In this document: one piece after another, positions 21,201 to 30,950 of the stretch | Layout: the number at the start of each line of letters is the position of its first letter | How positions within the stretch are numbered: position 1 is the first letter of the stretch | Assembly: GCA_973895155.1 (NCBI GenBank) | Contig: OZ316894.1 | Span: 20,088,001-20,152,000 of the forward strand | Direction of reading: 5' to 3' | Length of the DNA: 64,000 bases | From: Marsupella aquatica | Taxonomy: Eukaryota; Marchantiophyta | Translations under genes and position numbers: made by a program | Notes under the pieces: model-generated | What the model was told of the DNA's origin: nothing | The model's input: only the letters and a program-made list of their open reading frames with translations | The model's database searches: none

Positions 21201-22009
21201 TGGACTCGAATGAGACGGAAGAGCCATTCCTTCAAGGAACTGACTCGAGCTCAAGGAGTTCTAAAGCCCAGGATGAGAGTGCGACCTCAACCACGACTTG
21301 GGATAAGACTGAACAGCTTCAGGCGAACGCACAGCTTGAGCATCTGCGTTGTGACTGTTATCCACCTCAGCTTCTTGAGGCAGCCGGACTGCAAGACTCA
21401 CGTGGAGTTCAGCCAGTGCGTCTGCATCAACGAAGGATATCTGTTGAATGGAACCCACAGATTGCATCCGTCAACTCCATGAATGACTTAGGGGAAAGTG
21501 AGTCCAATCCAGCTCCGAATCCAGACCAACATGACGATGGCAGCAAAACTCCAAACCCAGCTCAAGGAACTCGGAATGACCACCATACTCTCGGCTCGGA
21601 AATTTCTGAAGGACCTCAAATGAATGCGACAAGCTCTGAAAGGCAATCATCACCAGGGCAAGGCAATGGAACGCCTCCACAAATTAACACAAGCGCAGGA
21701 ACTGACGAACGTGTGGAGGATCAAGGAGCTTCAGCACCGGACTCACCGGCACTGAGCTCTTCCGTGGTGGAACTCACAAATGGTAGAACAAATCAGAGGG
21801 CTCCCACAGTTTCTCAGTTTCGTGATCCATCTACGTCCGTCCGCCGCACGATCGTCGGACTCATGGTTGTCGCAGGCGGCTTGTATTTGGTTGATAATCG
21901 GGATGCGATCGAGCAACAATCCGTTTCTGCAGCAGAAGCTGCCGCAGAAGCGTGGAGATGGCTGGGTAGCTTTCTAATCAGAATGGCCAAAGGAGAATTT
22001 GACAACTAA
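18233..22009 (+). CDS. Large acidic, mostly disordered protein with C-terminal membrane segment; family unknown
   Basis: One uninterrupted frame of 1258 codons, closed upstream by TAA at 18224. The second ATG (18239, CCGATGGAG) has the better context. The protein is rich in Glu, Asp, Gln, Ser and Pro. Helical segments resemble each other: LEILQEQVESHRIDEG (57-72), VVQQILGHIESDVLQGM (131-147), NLLHQLFRQIDQILFQV (396-412) and VLQQIAKQVEYNISQGLPL (689-707). They suggest a degenerate internal helical repeat. Near the C-terminus RRTIVGLMVVAGGLYLV (1204-1220) is a short hydrophobic segment preceded by arginines. An Ala-rich amphipathic helix and basic stretch (AEAAAEAWRWLGSFLIRMAK) follow. I infer a membrane-anchored protein with a long soluble N-terminal part. 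No domain, signal peptide or family recognised; length and composition make chance impossible. Confidence 0.85.
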   Translation: MPMEALAPQDTSPLADLGVPKEVKQIASWDAPRQVTAPVHVAAEPEINLTKIETEFLEILQEQVESHRIDEGAQEYEWHLFLRNLSPLTPTECTDMDENGPLQEGDPSCEDPSLGEWESLLDRLSKLETSVVQQILGHIESDVLQGMVRFMHLRITRDTSGGAPCEDSIALPNEEVPLSNPPNEPLQEEPETIQSVPELDSNTESVMEEFPILGKHGMDWLRWPQGSKTRPRSESVQPTYFFRTGEQANRDPLGHSSHQIESKLEGTLQVFQQQLTPQSLPMTLSQIPERGKSGIFEQPEHDTDLKPERDSQVRVPQDLLPKTPSQGESDQEEVHVEQTESEPELVSDRPDTGPQHLTDSDSCRICSQGIESQLAELPSQIASTLFMRTPLTMDSNLLHQLFRQIDQILFQVMPKQNKAHVHWHVPPDCSLRRHLDDGVDPQYSELNELEVFNPQHRRQFQSVTKVRENLQQTAQVNVLANHLGRTELDQMCWQGNQSLNCQDVHSSSAFCQHSPCLRSAVFKYSAAVPNHLELLPDLMLDSSISESLRCPKLDAMSFISSCIGGGTIWNPQMIVTKLPSSTYPFLLGSLPRPEMIDDLKLPQDDSDQNIAQALPIADELNSEIFQGMDSIHHMCAGLPQENQQVQKHMPSQTDTDFANLLPQASVDSPFQQIDAVELQALRQNMCLTVLQQIAKQVEYNISQGLPLEINAGLLEALDLQPEDYWLQPSGQITEPNHEYFQHYPDESWDLQDVDIDSEACPETSQQTGNFNYFRESHESMLRQSTVESSTSGWTSDLSETESPPSYMVDPARKVYHPHYSYKHSHVDSLGLPIPHGKFFDEFEELHGSALESGMPLYTPPLDFFDDVSQYLDLADTAEDDLEDGFERSPDYMSSLNLLWVPEQELQQQSEFIQYEPDDEIGNAIDFYLEGLAGTASDLIWFLDPDESLKSAAALEEQDDVIANDLPYDLGVSGDLQVDEDFSGSSAEHMLDSNETEEPFLQGTDSSSRSSKAQDESATSTTTWDKTEQLQANAQLEHLRCDCYPPQLLEAAGLQDSRGVQPVRLHQRRISVEWNPQIASVNSMNDLGESESNPAPNPDQHDDGSKTPNPAQGTRNDHHTLGSEISEGPQMNATSSERQSSPGQGNGTPPQINTSAGTDERVEDQGASAPDSPALSSSVVELTNGRTNQRAPTVSQFRDPSTSVRRTIVGLMVVAGGLYLVDNRDAIEQQSVSAAEAAAEAWRWLGSFLIRMAKGEFDN

Positions 22010-22816
22010 GTCTCCGAATTTATCTCGAATTGAGTGGCGCTGTAACCGTCTTACTCAGGCGCTCGATATAGTGGTACAATGATTTGATGCCATGGAATCA
22101 TCCTGTCAAAACCAATCCCACTATTCCCAGTGTAAACTGATGTGTAGGGACGCTGGCTTTCAGCCATGTTGCCTATCCGTTCACTGGGAAACCTTGTCTA
22201 GCAATTACTGGCATGGTACATTCGAAGTCTGGGAGTTGCCAAGCTGCGGTAGAAAACTGTTCAATTCTTGGTCTAGGAGCTTTCGTGTCACTGAGGTCCC
22301 ATATGAAACACAATAAGCATGTCTCTAAATATGACGACTTATTCCGAATCTAGCACAGAAAAGGACGTATGAAACGTACTGCCATATCCTCATGGGAAGC
22401 TCCGGAACGACGACCCCTTCCACTAGAAGATACTGCTGTGCCAACTTCAGAGTCCAGCTGTGACTTCTGATTATTTGGCACTGGCCTTGGAAGGCCACTT
22501 GTAGAATAAATATGAAGCTAAGAGAACATGTTTCATGTTTAGCAAGGAATCCAAACCGACCAGTCTCCCTGGCTCGCAAACTGGGAGCATAGCAAATGCA
22601 AAAACGTCTCCTGAGAGTTGGCTCATGAAATGTGACATTTCCAATTCAGTAAGGTCAATGCGGGGAGTTGCCTTCGTCTCTCCGGAGAGACCATGATTCC
22701 ATGTCCAGCAAGCATTCATAAAACACCAGTCCGGCTCGGAAACTGAACATTGCAAACGCAAAGATGATACTCGCTTTCTAAGAGTGGGTGTATGAAATGA
22801 GATTTTAAACCACTTA
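22010..22816. other. Short convergent 3' region with decayed tandem duplication
   Basis: The large plus gene and the minus methyltransferase gene converge here. Segments at about 22530-22650 and 22690-22805 are diverged copies of each other. Shared pieces include CCAGTCYSSCTSGCTCG, then GCAAAYGCAAA, then a GAGAGTTGG/AAGAGTGGG stretch ending in ATGAAATG. They probably lie in the 3' UTRs. Nothing else seen. Confidence 0.5.
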
Positions 22817-25800
22817 TCAAGTTGGAATAGACACCTTCATAGAAGGTTCCAAAGTTCTAGAATTTTTAGGAGGCAAGACATGATAATGCATGATCCGACA
22901 ATCAATCCCACCAACACTAACTGGCCATTTTTTATCGGCCTTCATGTGCATTGCATGAGTGACAGTCGAGTTCCCACTAAGCACATAAACATCTGCATGA
23001 CTGCAATGAGTTTTCAAAAACCTGCCTAAAGCCTGCCAGGTTGTGATTAGAGATTGGTCATCGTCCCGGTCACTGCAATCACAATCACGAAAAAGTTTGT
23101 CAATTTCCAGGACAGGACAATAGAACATAAATCGAACATATCTGGAAGTGAGTCAACTCATTTCAAACTGCACACCAGCTACTACCAAAGACTCCCCTCA
23201 CGAATATCTGCATGAATTGCTTCCAGGCTTCAACAGAATGACCCTTCGTGTTCGTCTCCCATGGCCCACTCGATCCATCGCGGACAATTGCTAAAAACTA
23301 TCCATCAGGACGATGTACCTTTCTCCGAAGCCCCACACTAACTCTCTACTTACCATCGTTCAGCTAAACGAAACACAGTGCAAGATCATCCGAAGTTCCA
23401 AGCTCACAAAGTATTTTCCTCGATCAAGGGGTCTAGCCCAGCACTTTCAGGACTTTGCTGGCAGGAAGCTAAGGCACAATTCCACGGATGTACTTTTTCT
23501 TTCAGGAGTCCTTCGGGACGAGATGCTCTGCTGTTTTCACAGATGAGACCAGTTTTGGTGTGCCCACAAGCACTCTATTTCTCTAGTCTACTATTCGCAG
23601 TTTCTCATTCTTCGTTTCGGTTTTACTTCCACATCTACTCACTTATCAAAAATTGTTATCTCATGGTCTTCGTCCGGTCATGAAAACAACTGAAAAAACA
23701 AGTCCAGTAACCTGCGAACCGAATTCCTTTTCCGGTTGAATGTCTTTCCCTGAGTGAACAAAGAATAAATGACGACAGAACAAACTGACCTGGAATCTCC
23801 AAGTCGAGCACCCCAAGGTGGATTCACGACGACGAGCGATGGCGTCGCGGAAGGAGAGTAGTCCCGGCAGTCTCTGCAGCTAAGTTCGAGCATGGAACGA
23901 ACGTTCGCTGCCTCCGCGTCTCGCTTACATAGCGACAGAGCCCCTTCATGAATATCATTTCCAAGCAGTCTCAGCCCTTTCGGCGCAGAGATTTCTGCTG
24001 CTATGGCATCCTCCCGGCAAGTTTTCAGCAAGGATGGGTCAAAGTCATGCCAACGCTGGACACAAACGGAAAACCATCGGATGTATCTTAGACTCTGTCT
24101 GAGCAGTAGATACTCGTCTAACTAATTTGTCAACTTCCATTCATGCTTGTTTGATCCAAGTTCGCCTTATTATCCGAAATATAACGGATGAGAGAGCACA
24201 TACATAAGTGGCCCTGAAGAGATGTATTTCATTTAACAATTTTCTTCTGATATAATCTTGGTAATTTGATGTTGAGGAACTCTGTTGTCAGTTTCTCCAG
24301 GAATAATGAGAATTTTGTGAATAAGAATCCATCGAGAAACGCCGAGGAATCACTGAAGAGTACGAGTTCGCAAAATCTTACAAATGGCAAAATCAGCCTA
24401 GGTGACGGAGCTTAGCGTACCTCAAATGGCCATCTAGAGCGCATCAGGCCGGGAGCACTGTTCACAGCCATGAGAGCTGCCTCGATGAGTAGCGTCCCGG
24501 ACCCACACATGGGATCCATCAAAACGCCAGGATTTAAGCCAGGGCCTTTGTTGGAGGATCCAAGTTCTGGAACCCCACGATTCCAGCCAGCCACAGTGAG
24601 CATTGCAGCAGCGATGGCCTCATTAAGACCCGCCTTGTGCATCACGTCCCTGTAACCTCTCTTATGCAAACTCACACCCGTCATGTCCCTGTAGAGCACC
24701 GCATGATCTCGATACAAAGAGAGGAACAACGGCACGTCCGCGCTGGCACCGCCGTCCTCTGGAGGATCAGGTCGAGAGCCCCCACATGCGTCTTTCACAG
24801 CATCGCATATTGCATCCTTAGCTCGAGTCGAAGCGAACATAGAGCTTGTGACCCCATCGCAGTCCCAGACGCGACTGCTGACAGAAAATGTCCTAAATGT
24901 CCACCGCTGAAGCTGTTTCGTCCTCACACCCTCCGCATCAAGGACACCTTTCTCTCCATCCCTCCCCGATGATCGCAAAGGCTGTTGTTGCTTCCGAGAA
25001 GCGATTTCATCCTATCATTGAATCAAAGCGTGCAATGAATTTATGTGTACGATACTGTTTAGCACAGTGGGAACAACAACATGCAATTTGGCGCACTCGT
25101 CAGATATATCGTTGTCATGCAAGCTTTAGAAACAGAGTTTTAGGGTGCTGCATCTGCCCTACGTGTGGCAAAACAATCCTCGTAGTGGAATCCCCATACC
25201 TTTCTGGAAACGACAGAATCAGAATCGTCGACGAGGAGTGTCGGCCAGTCCGCAGCCTGCCGGACAAACTCGTACACGGGATCTTTTGCAATTCTAGTCA
25301 ATCTCGTTGGCAACAGGCCTGAGGCAAGCTCCAGCAGAACGCGAGTGCCCGACCTAAGCCACAGATTAGCCAGCACGCCGACGCGTTTGGAGCCCTGAAA
25401 CGAGACCCCGGCCGATCCCACTTCCACTCGAGTGGCGCCGATCACCGTAGAGCGCAGCTCTGCGGCCACTATCTCTTCCAGACCTGGCGGACATGTTGCG
25501 AAAAACCTTTCCACCTCCTCCTTTCCTCCTCCGGCTCCGGCATTGCTCCGCTCTTCTCGAACCGTCGTTTTTCTCCAGCTCCCTTCTCCACCATCTCTCC
25601 GAGACGGCGGAGATCGAGGCGACCTGGAAGAAGACGATGCCGGCGGTCTTCGTCCATTGCCTGGAGCGCTCCGCGACAATGACGCCGTGCTGTGGTAATT
25701 CGAAGCTCTGTACTCGGAAACCCGGCGTCGCCATTGCCCGAGCTTCCGATCTTTGGAGTTGCGCTCTAGAAGGTCGACGAGGAGCAAATCGGATCTCCTA

Positions 25801-25961
25801 CCAAACGGAGAGGTATTTGTGATGACTCCGGCGACGAATTTGTCGACATTGTCATGGCATAGTTCCTGCTGCATAAAAGCTCGAGAAGAAGAAGACCTTC
25901 CAATCGGCGATGCCGCGGAGTTGCATCGAGCTAGAATCGTTCCTCCGCGGAGCGCAGCCAT
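22817..25961 (-). CDS. THUMP-domain RlmL-type RNA guanine-N2 methyltransferase, organelle-targeted?
   Basis: Assembled exons: 25961-25200, 24906-24421, 24055-23790 and 23072-22817. All introns are GT-AG and phases 0, 0 and 2 agree. The total is 589 aa. Residues 1-150 are Ser/Arg-rich and resemble a plastid or mitochondrial transit peptide. A THUMP-like part starts at FFATCPPGLEEIVAAELRS (153). The Rossmann methyltransferase carries SLHKRGYR, then SAM motif I DPMCGSGTLLIEA (385-397), GNDIHEGAL, and catalytic NPPWG (494-498; NPPY-type in bacteria). The last exon gives ADVYVLSGN and KKWPVSVGGIDCR, as in the RlmL/UPF0020 family. Bacterial RlmL makes m2G2445 in 23S rRNA, so an organellar rRNA role is inferred. 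The longest open frame begins 87 nt further upstream at a GTG; the first ATG is 25961. Confidence 0.88.
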
Positions 25962-27446
25962 TATTTGTATCCTGGGCCGAGGTAAAGCACTCCATTCCTC
26001 CCGACTTTGATTGGACAGACTGACGCTTTCGATGCCTGCGAAATCCACCAGGACGGATGTTATTTACCAGAAACATAGGATATTGAGGTGTTTTAGAGGA
26101 ATGATGCTCCCATGGACCACAAGGTTGGTAATTGAAACCCTCATGTATCACATTTATTAAAACCTTTTAGGGGTTTTAGGGGGAAAATGATGTTCCCATG
26201 GACACAACTTAACTTGGTCCTTCAAAATCCCCATCTACAACTATAATAGGGGTTCCCTCCCTTTTTTAGTCCTTCCTCCCAATACAAAAAAGTTATTGGG
26301 TTAGTCCTTCCTCCCAATACAAAAAAGTTATTGGGCTAGAAAGATCCACAGCCGTTGGATTTGATTAGTTTTTTTCCTTGACCATTGATGGAAAATATGT
26401 GCACCCCTGGCACATATGTGCTGCCCCATAAATGCCCCGGCTTTACTCAATATGGGCCGGCCCTCCTTGCACAATGCAATGCACCGGCATAGGGCTCGTG
26501 TATCATATTTCCCAAAATTTGGTCTTTGAAAATCCCCATGGATCATATTTCTCAAATTTGAGTTTCATATACCAAAATTGGAGTTTAATTGTAATAAACT
26601 TGACGTTCATATATTCCAATATTTTTTAGTTTTGACATGTACCAGAGGAATAGGTAAGTTACACTTCTATCAAAGAAATAATGATTTTTGGTTGAGTTAT
26701 TCATCATGCAATGGAGAGGGGTAAGTTCTATTCCATTAATTTTCATTGCGTTAATATAAATATTAGGGCTAGTTTTTTTTCAGGTCTCCTCTTTCTCTAG
26801 TTGCCTTGCAGGTCAAGAACTATAAATTATAAATTATCTCATGATTAATAATCATCCATGGACCACCAAAATGTGGGCTAAGGGAGCACTCTGCCAACAT
26901 GTTGGTCCATCTGGGCTTCATTTTGGGTTTTAGGGGTAGCATAGAGTTTTATCTTAGCCAACTTTTGCCATGTTGGACAAATTTGAGCTTAAAACATAGA
27001 TGTTTGCCTAATATGGAGCTGATGCAAAAGCTCATCTACCCCAATGGACCTAGATTTTATCCCCACCCATTCTATGGACTACATATAGTCACCAACCAAT
27101 TTACACTGATAATAAAAAATGATTAGCTGCTTTTGGAAGAACACTTTTGTGAAGGACATCCCACTGACCTAGTGTAAATTGATAGTTTTGGGGTAGGCTT
27201 TGTGTATCTTGTCTCTAGTCAGCTCAAATGCTTTCTTTCTTTTCCAGCCCCTAATGGTTGATGGGTCAGCCTCCCCCTGTCCCGTGACAGAAGTTGGGCT
27301 TGTTTAGATTGGACTTGGGTTGGGGGAGCTGGTAGGCTGAGAGGGTGTGGGTCTATCCTGCCTCTATGGCCAGTCTCCAAAGCAGGAGCTGAAGTATCAC
27401 TAGTGGTTGATGGCGGTATGTAGGGGAGCTGTCAAACGGCTCTACA
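25962..27446. other. Intergenic upstream of the methyltransferase gene
   Basis: Contains a perfect-looking 35-bp tandem duplication (26267-26301 and 26302-26336, TAGTCCTTCCTCCCAATACA…). Plant telomere-like TTTTAGGGG text occurs near 26165-26180. No gene recognised. Confidence 0.5.
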
Positions 27447-28024
27447 TCAGCATCTACTTAGGTCCTTACGCACAGCATCAGACAGGACTTTGGTCATATG
27501 TCTCTCCTCCACCCATCTTAGAATTGATATTGGACCAGGGTTGGGATTAGGATTCATGTCTACTATGGATTGTGGAATAGCTTTTGTAACCTCTGCATCT
27601 GTTGTGGTGTTAACATACTCATTTGGGTCTGGATTCAGTGCTGTATTTGTTGGCATAAATACCATCATAGTCTCATAAACATCTTCCTGGAAAGTAGTGG
27701 GCAAGCTTCCATCCTTCTTAGTAGACCTAGGCAACTCGAAGTACCCATCACCACCAGAGGGGAGTGTGTGCTTGGAAGTCATAAATCTTCTTGAAGTCTC
27801 TAAGGAGCTTCTCTCATGTTTTCTTGCATTGCTTCCAGCCCCATTGAACATTGTTGGCTTTGCAAACTTTTCAATGTCATTCCACCTGTGTTCGCTGTCC
27901 AAATTTGTTCTCTAGATGAGTCCAATTGAGACTGGTCTTGCTGGAATTTCTTGTTGTCCACAAGAACCAGAAGTTCTCTTGTGTCCCTTTGAGCAATGTT
28001 GAGTCTATCCTCTGCCATTTGCAA
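27447..28024 (-). other. Unrecognised coding-like frames, probably a decayed TE or gene relic
   Basis: Two overlapping minus-strand frames have protein-like composition: 28024-27800 (MQMAEDRLNIAQRDTREL…) and 27902-27447 (…ISILRWVEERHMTKVL…). Joining them needs a frameshift within 27800-27902. They sit between intergenic repeats and a solo LTR, so a dead transposon-borne gene is plausible. I cannot name a domain. Confidence 0.25.
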
Positions 28025-28458
28025 AGATCATTTAGGATAATGAGTTCAGCAGTATTGATTTAGGCACATCAATTTACATGTCCATTTGTATAAAGGCCAA
28101 TTTCCATACCATTTTCAGGTCCAGGTGAGAGAGATGTTGAATATCAACCAAGCTTTTGCTTACTTCAATCCAGACATGTATATGGTAAGTTTAATTTCTA
28201 TGATAAAATTGGTTGTGTCCAATGGCCCTACTTCACAGTCAAGTAATACAAGTCACAACGAAAAGGAAACACAAACATGTAGTACAGTCCAAAGACTATC
28301 AAAACATCAATCATAGAGAGCTTTTGTCCATATATGCACGATAACCTCCATTATGTGGCCTGAAAACACAAAACAGAGAATTCATAGGATTGGAGACTTA
28401 GAAGATTTGAAATTTTACTATTTGATGGTGTTGACTTCAAATGAAGCTTTATTAGTTG

Positions 28459-28799
28459 TGTTAGGATTTACTCTTAGGTCTAGAGTTATGATTGTACCGC
28501 AGTTAGGGTTAACCTTAGTCGCAGACCAGGTTAGGTTAGTCATGGTGCACACACACTATACCCAAGCGGTGTTTGCTTGGAGAGTGGGAGCTCAGGTTCA
28601 TTGTTACGGAGCCAGTAGATAGGGAGAGCTTGTGCTATGGATACTTGGTATGGCCGGTCGGCCTAGAGTGCAATAAAGCTCTTATGTGTTCCCGTGGACG
28701 TAGCCTTATGAGGAGGTGAACCACATATCTCTCTGTGTCGACACTTGTGCATTGGATGGTTCATGGGCTTGCCGTTGCAATGGTCGTCTATGCTCAACA
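28459..28799 (+). mobile_element. Solo Ty1/copia LTR with 5-bp target duplication AGTTG
   Basis: A 341-bp element begins TGTTAGG and ends CTCAACA. It is flanked by AGTTG at 28454-28458 and 28800-28804, an exact target-site duplication. The 3' part has the copia-LTR block GTGGACGTAGCCTTATG, then AGGTGAACCACATATCTCTC. There is an AATAAAG polyadenylation-like motif before it. No internal retrotransposon region is attached, so it arose by LTR-LTR recombination. Close relative of the elements at 58561 and 59983. Confidence 0.93.
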
Positions 28800-30825
28800 A
28801 GTTGAACATTGAATTTCAATTACAATGCCGGATTGGATCAGCGTAGCCCCTAGCAGAACTCTATATTAGCCTATGGCTCCAGGAACTAAATGAATGGACA
28901 CTCAATGTGTCCCAATCAAAGTTGCCAAAAAAACAAGCCAGAACACTTCACAAGCAAGGATTATTCAGCAAGGTGAGCTATGTTGGAAGCGGCAGCAACA
29001 ACATCAAAGGAGTTCGAGCAAGGAACGCAGCAACAACAACACGAAATGATACGGCGGGAGCAACAATGTTTCCTGCCTCAAGAATTTCTGCAGTGCAAGC
29101 GAGAGTGGGGTGAGGCATCCCAGGAAGGTTGTGAGGTGGGCCGCTTTGCAGCCCTGGCCTTGAAAGATGACTGTTTGGCGATTACTTCGGGAGCCCTCAC
29201 CCAGGCTAGCCAGTTTCCTTGTAAACAGAAGGCGGAGGAGGTACACTACAAGGGGTGAGTGGGCAACCCTTGGTCCTCGCTCCCCACACCCCCTGCTCCT
29301 AGGTACGGCTGGTGCATGGCAGCATGCCAAAATTGTTCTTGCGGGGGTCCATGCATGCTCACACTCCCTGCCCGTACCTTCATGGATGAGATAGGCACGA
29401 GTATGGTTGATGAGGAGGCATCAAAACATGTCATCAAGATATAATCCTTAGTTATGACAAGGGACAAAGCCTATGGAGGATTTGGTGTGGCATAGTTTTT
29501 TATGCTCCCCTCCATTATGTCTTAATTTTCCTGTAGGGTGAAGACAGGTGGTCTTATGACCTCTCATTGGCAGGCCATGAATTTCATAATGGGATCATTG
29601 TGGCTGTTCAACCTCAATGAATTTCATAATGGGGACATTGTGACTGTTCAACCCCAAACAAGGGGTGGATCCAATGGCTCTAAACAGGTCACAAATTTAC
29701 AAATGAATATTGTGTGTCCATAATATATGCAAGGAGGGGGGGGGGGGGGAGGCAGGCTATGATTGGTTGTTTTGTGGAGTGTGATTGAGAAAGCTATATA
29801 TTGTAGACACATGCATGCATGTATAAACCAAACCAAACACATCTCAGTTTTACTCAACAACCAAATGAAGGTTTGCACAAAATTATATCAAGGGCTTCAA
29901 GACACGAAATTTTGTACAAAATCATATTAAGGGTTTCAAGATGTGGTTCAAGACAGGGTACACATGCAATAGATGTGGACAGGAGCTATATTTTGCCTAC
30001 ACATATGGGGGTAATGTGTACAATACATGCAAGCATATCAGGATACCATACTTACTGTTTGCATGTACATTTTTTCTCACCCCGAGATAAATATAACAAA
30101 GCTCGTTGAAAAAAACATTTTACTCACCTCACATTTTTGCCTCATCTCTACATCTGATACAGTCAGCTCTCTCCAAGCGCTCACTCCATACGTGCTTACC
30201 CTCAATTAGTGCAGGTCATCCTGTTCTTCCCTTTTTTTATATACACAGGATAAGCACTTTTTAGGCTCTATTTCTAAACCCACACACTAAAATCATTTAG
30301 TTGAATGACAATTTTATAAGTGCTTACCCTTGATAAATGTCTCTATGCTCTTATTGGTAGGAGCACAAAATCATGAAATTGCATTTACAGACAAATGCAT
30401 GTCCATTCTTAGTAGAGTATAGAATGCACTTAAGGAGGGTTGGCACAGAAATTAGGGCATGGATACCAAGAGGGTGACTTCACTAACAGAGGGGCTCTAA
30501 ATTTAACAAAGGAATCTAAAACAAGTGCACTTATCAATAAGTGCACTTTTAGGGGGGTGGGCTTATCAAGGAATGCAACACCTGCTTTAGTGCATGCCCG
30601 AGAGTGTGCACTTAGCGAGAGTTAAGTGTATTCATCTGAACATCTGTTTGTCACCTCGATATAAACGTGACAAAGCTCATCGAGAAAATTGGAACTAATG
30701 AATGGTCAACGCTCTGACAGAGCTGGACTCCTTCTAACATTCACCTTGCGGGGTTCAAGAGTTTTCTCCTCATTCAACACTGCCAAATCGTGGCTGCCGC
30801 TGTCTGATTAAAGCTGCTGTCGTAT
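28800..30825 (+). other. Repeat-rich intergenic with one coding-like frame and a poly-G tract
   Basis: A 92-codon plus frame (ATG 28980 to 29258) is Gln/Glu-rich (QGTQQQQHEMIRREQQ, EWGEASQEGCEVGRFAALAL). It reaches a good donor-like GGG/GTGAGT at about 29254-29259. It may be a captured exon or TE fragment; no family recognised. A run of 14 G lies at 29736-29749. Two related segments containing RTRACAAAGCTCRT occur near 30085 and 30660. The rest shows no gene. Confidence 0.35.
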
Positions 30826-30914
30826 TAAAAACTGACTATTAAAAACCAAACGAATTCTCACTACTTAGTGTACAGAACTTCCTGCCAAGGATGTCCGTAT
30901 AGAGGCTGCTTTGC
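30826..30914 (-). pseudogene. Fossil copy of the ACLB 3' end
   Basis: Reading minus, 30908-30858 encodes KQPLYGHPWQEVLYTK and a stop. This matches the last codons of the adjacent ACLB gene (KQPLYRHPWEDVLYTK). The duplicated unit has a period of about 93 bp and includes 3' UTR text (AAAAACTGACT…GAATTCTCA) on the other side. It is a tandem duplication limited to the gene's tail, and it sits in what should be the ACLB 3' UTR. Confidence 0.88.
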
Positions 30915-30950
30915 TGTCCTAATAAAAACTGACTGTCACCGAATGAATTC

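Noticed and set aside
26160-26185. Interstitial telomere
   Set aside because: Only a couple of imperfect TTTTAGGGG units, not an array.
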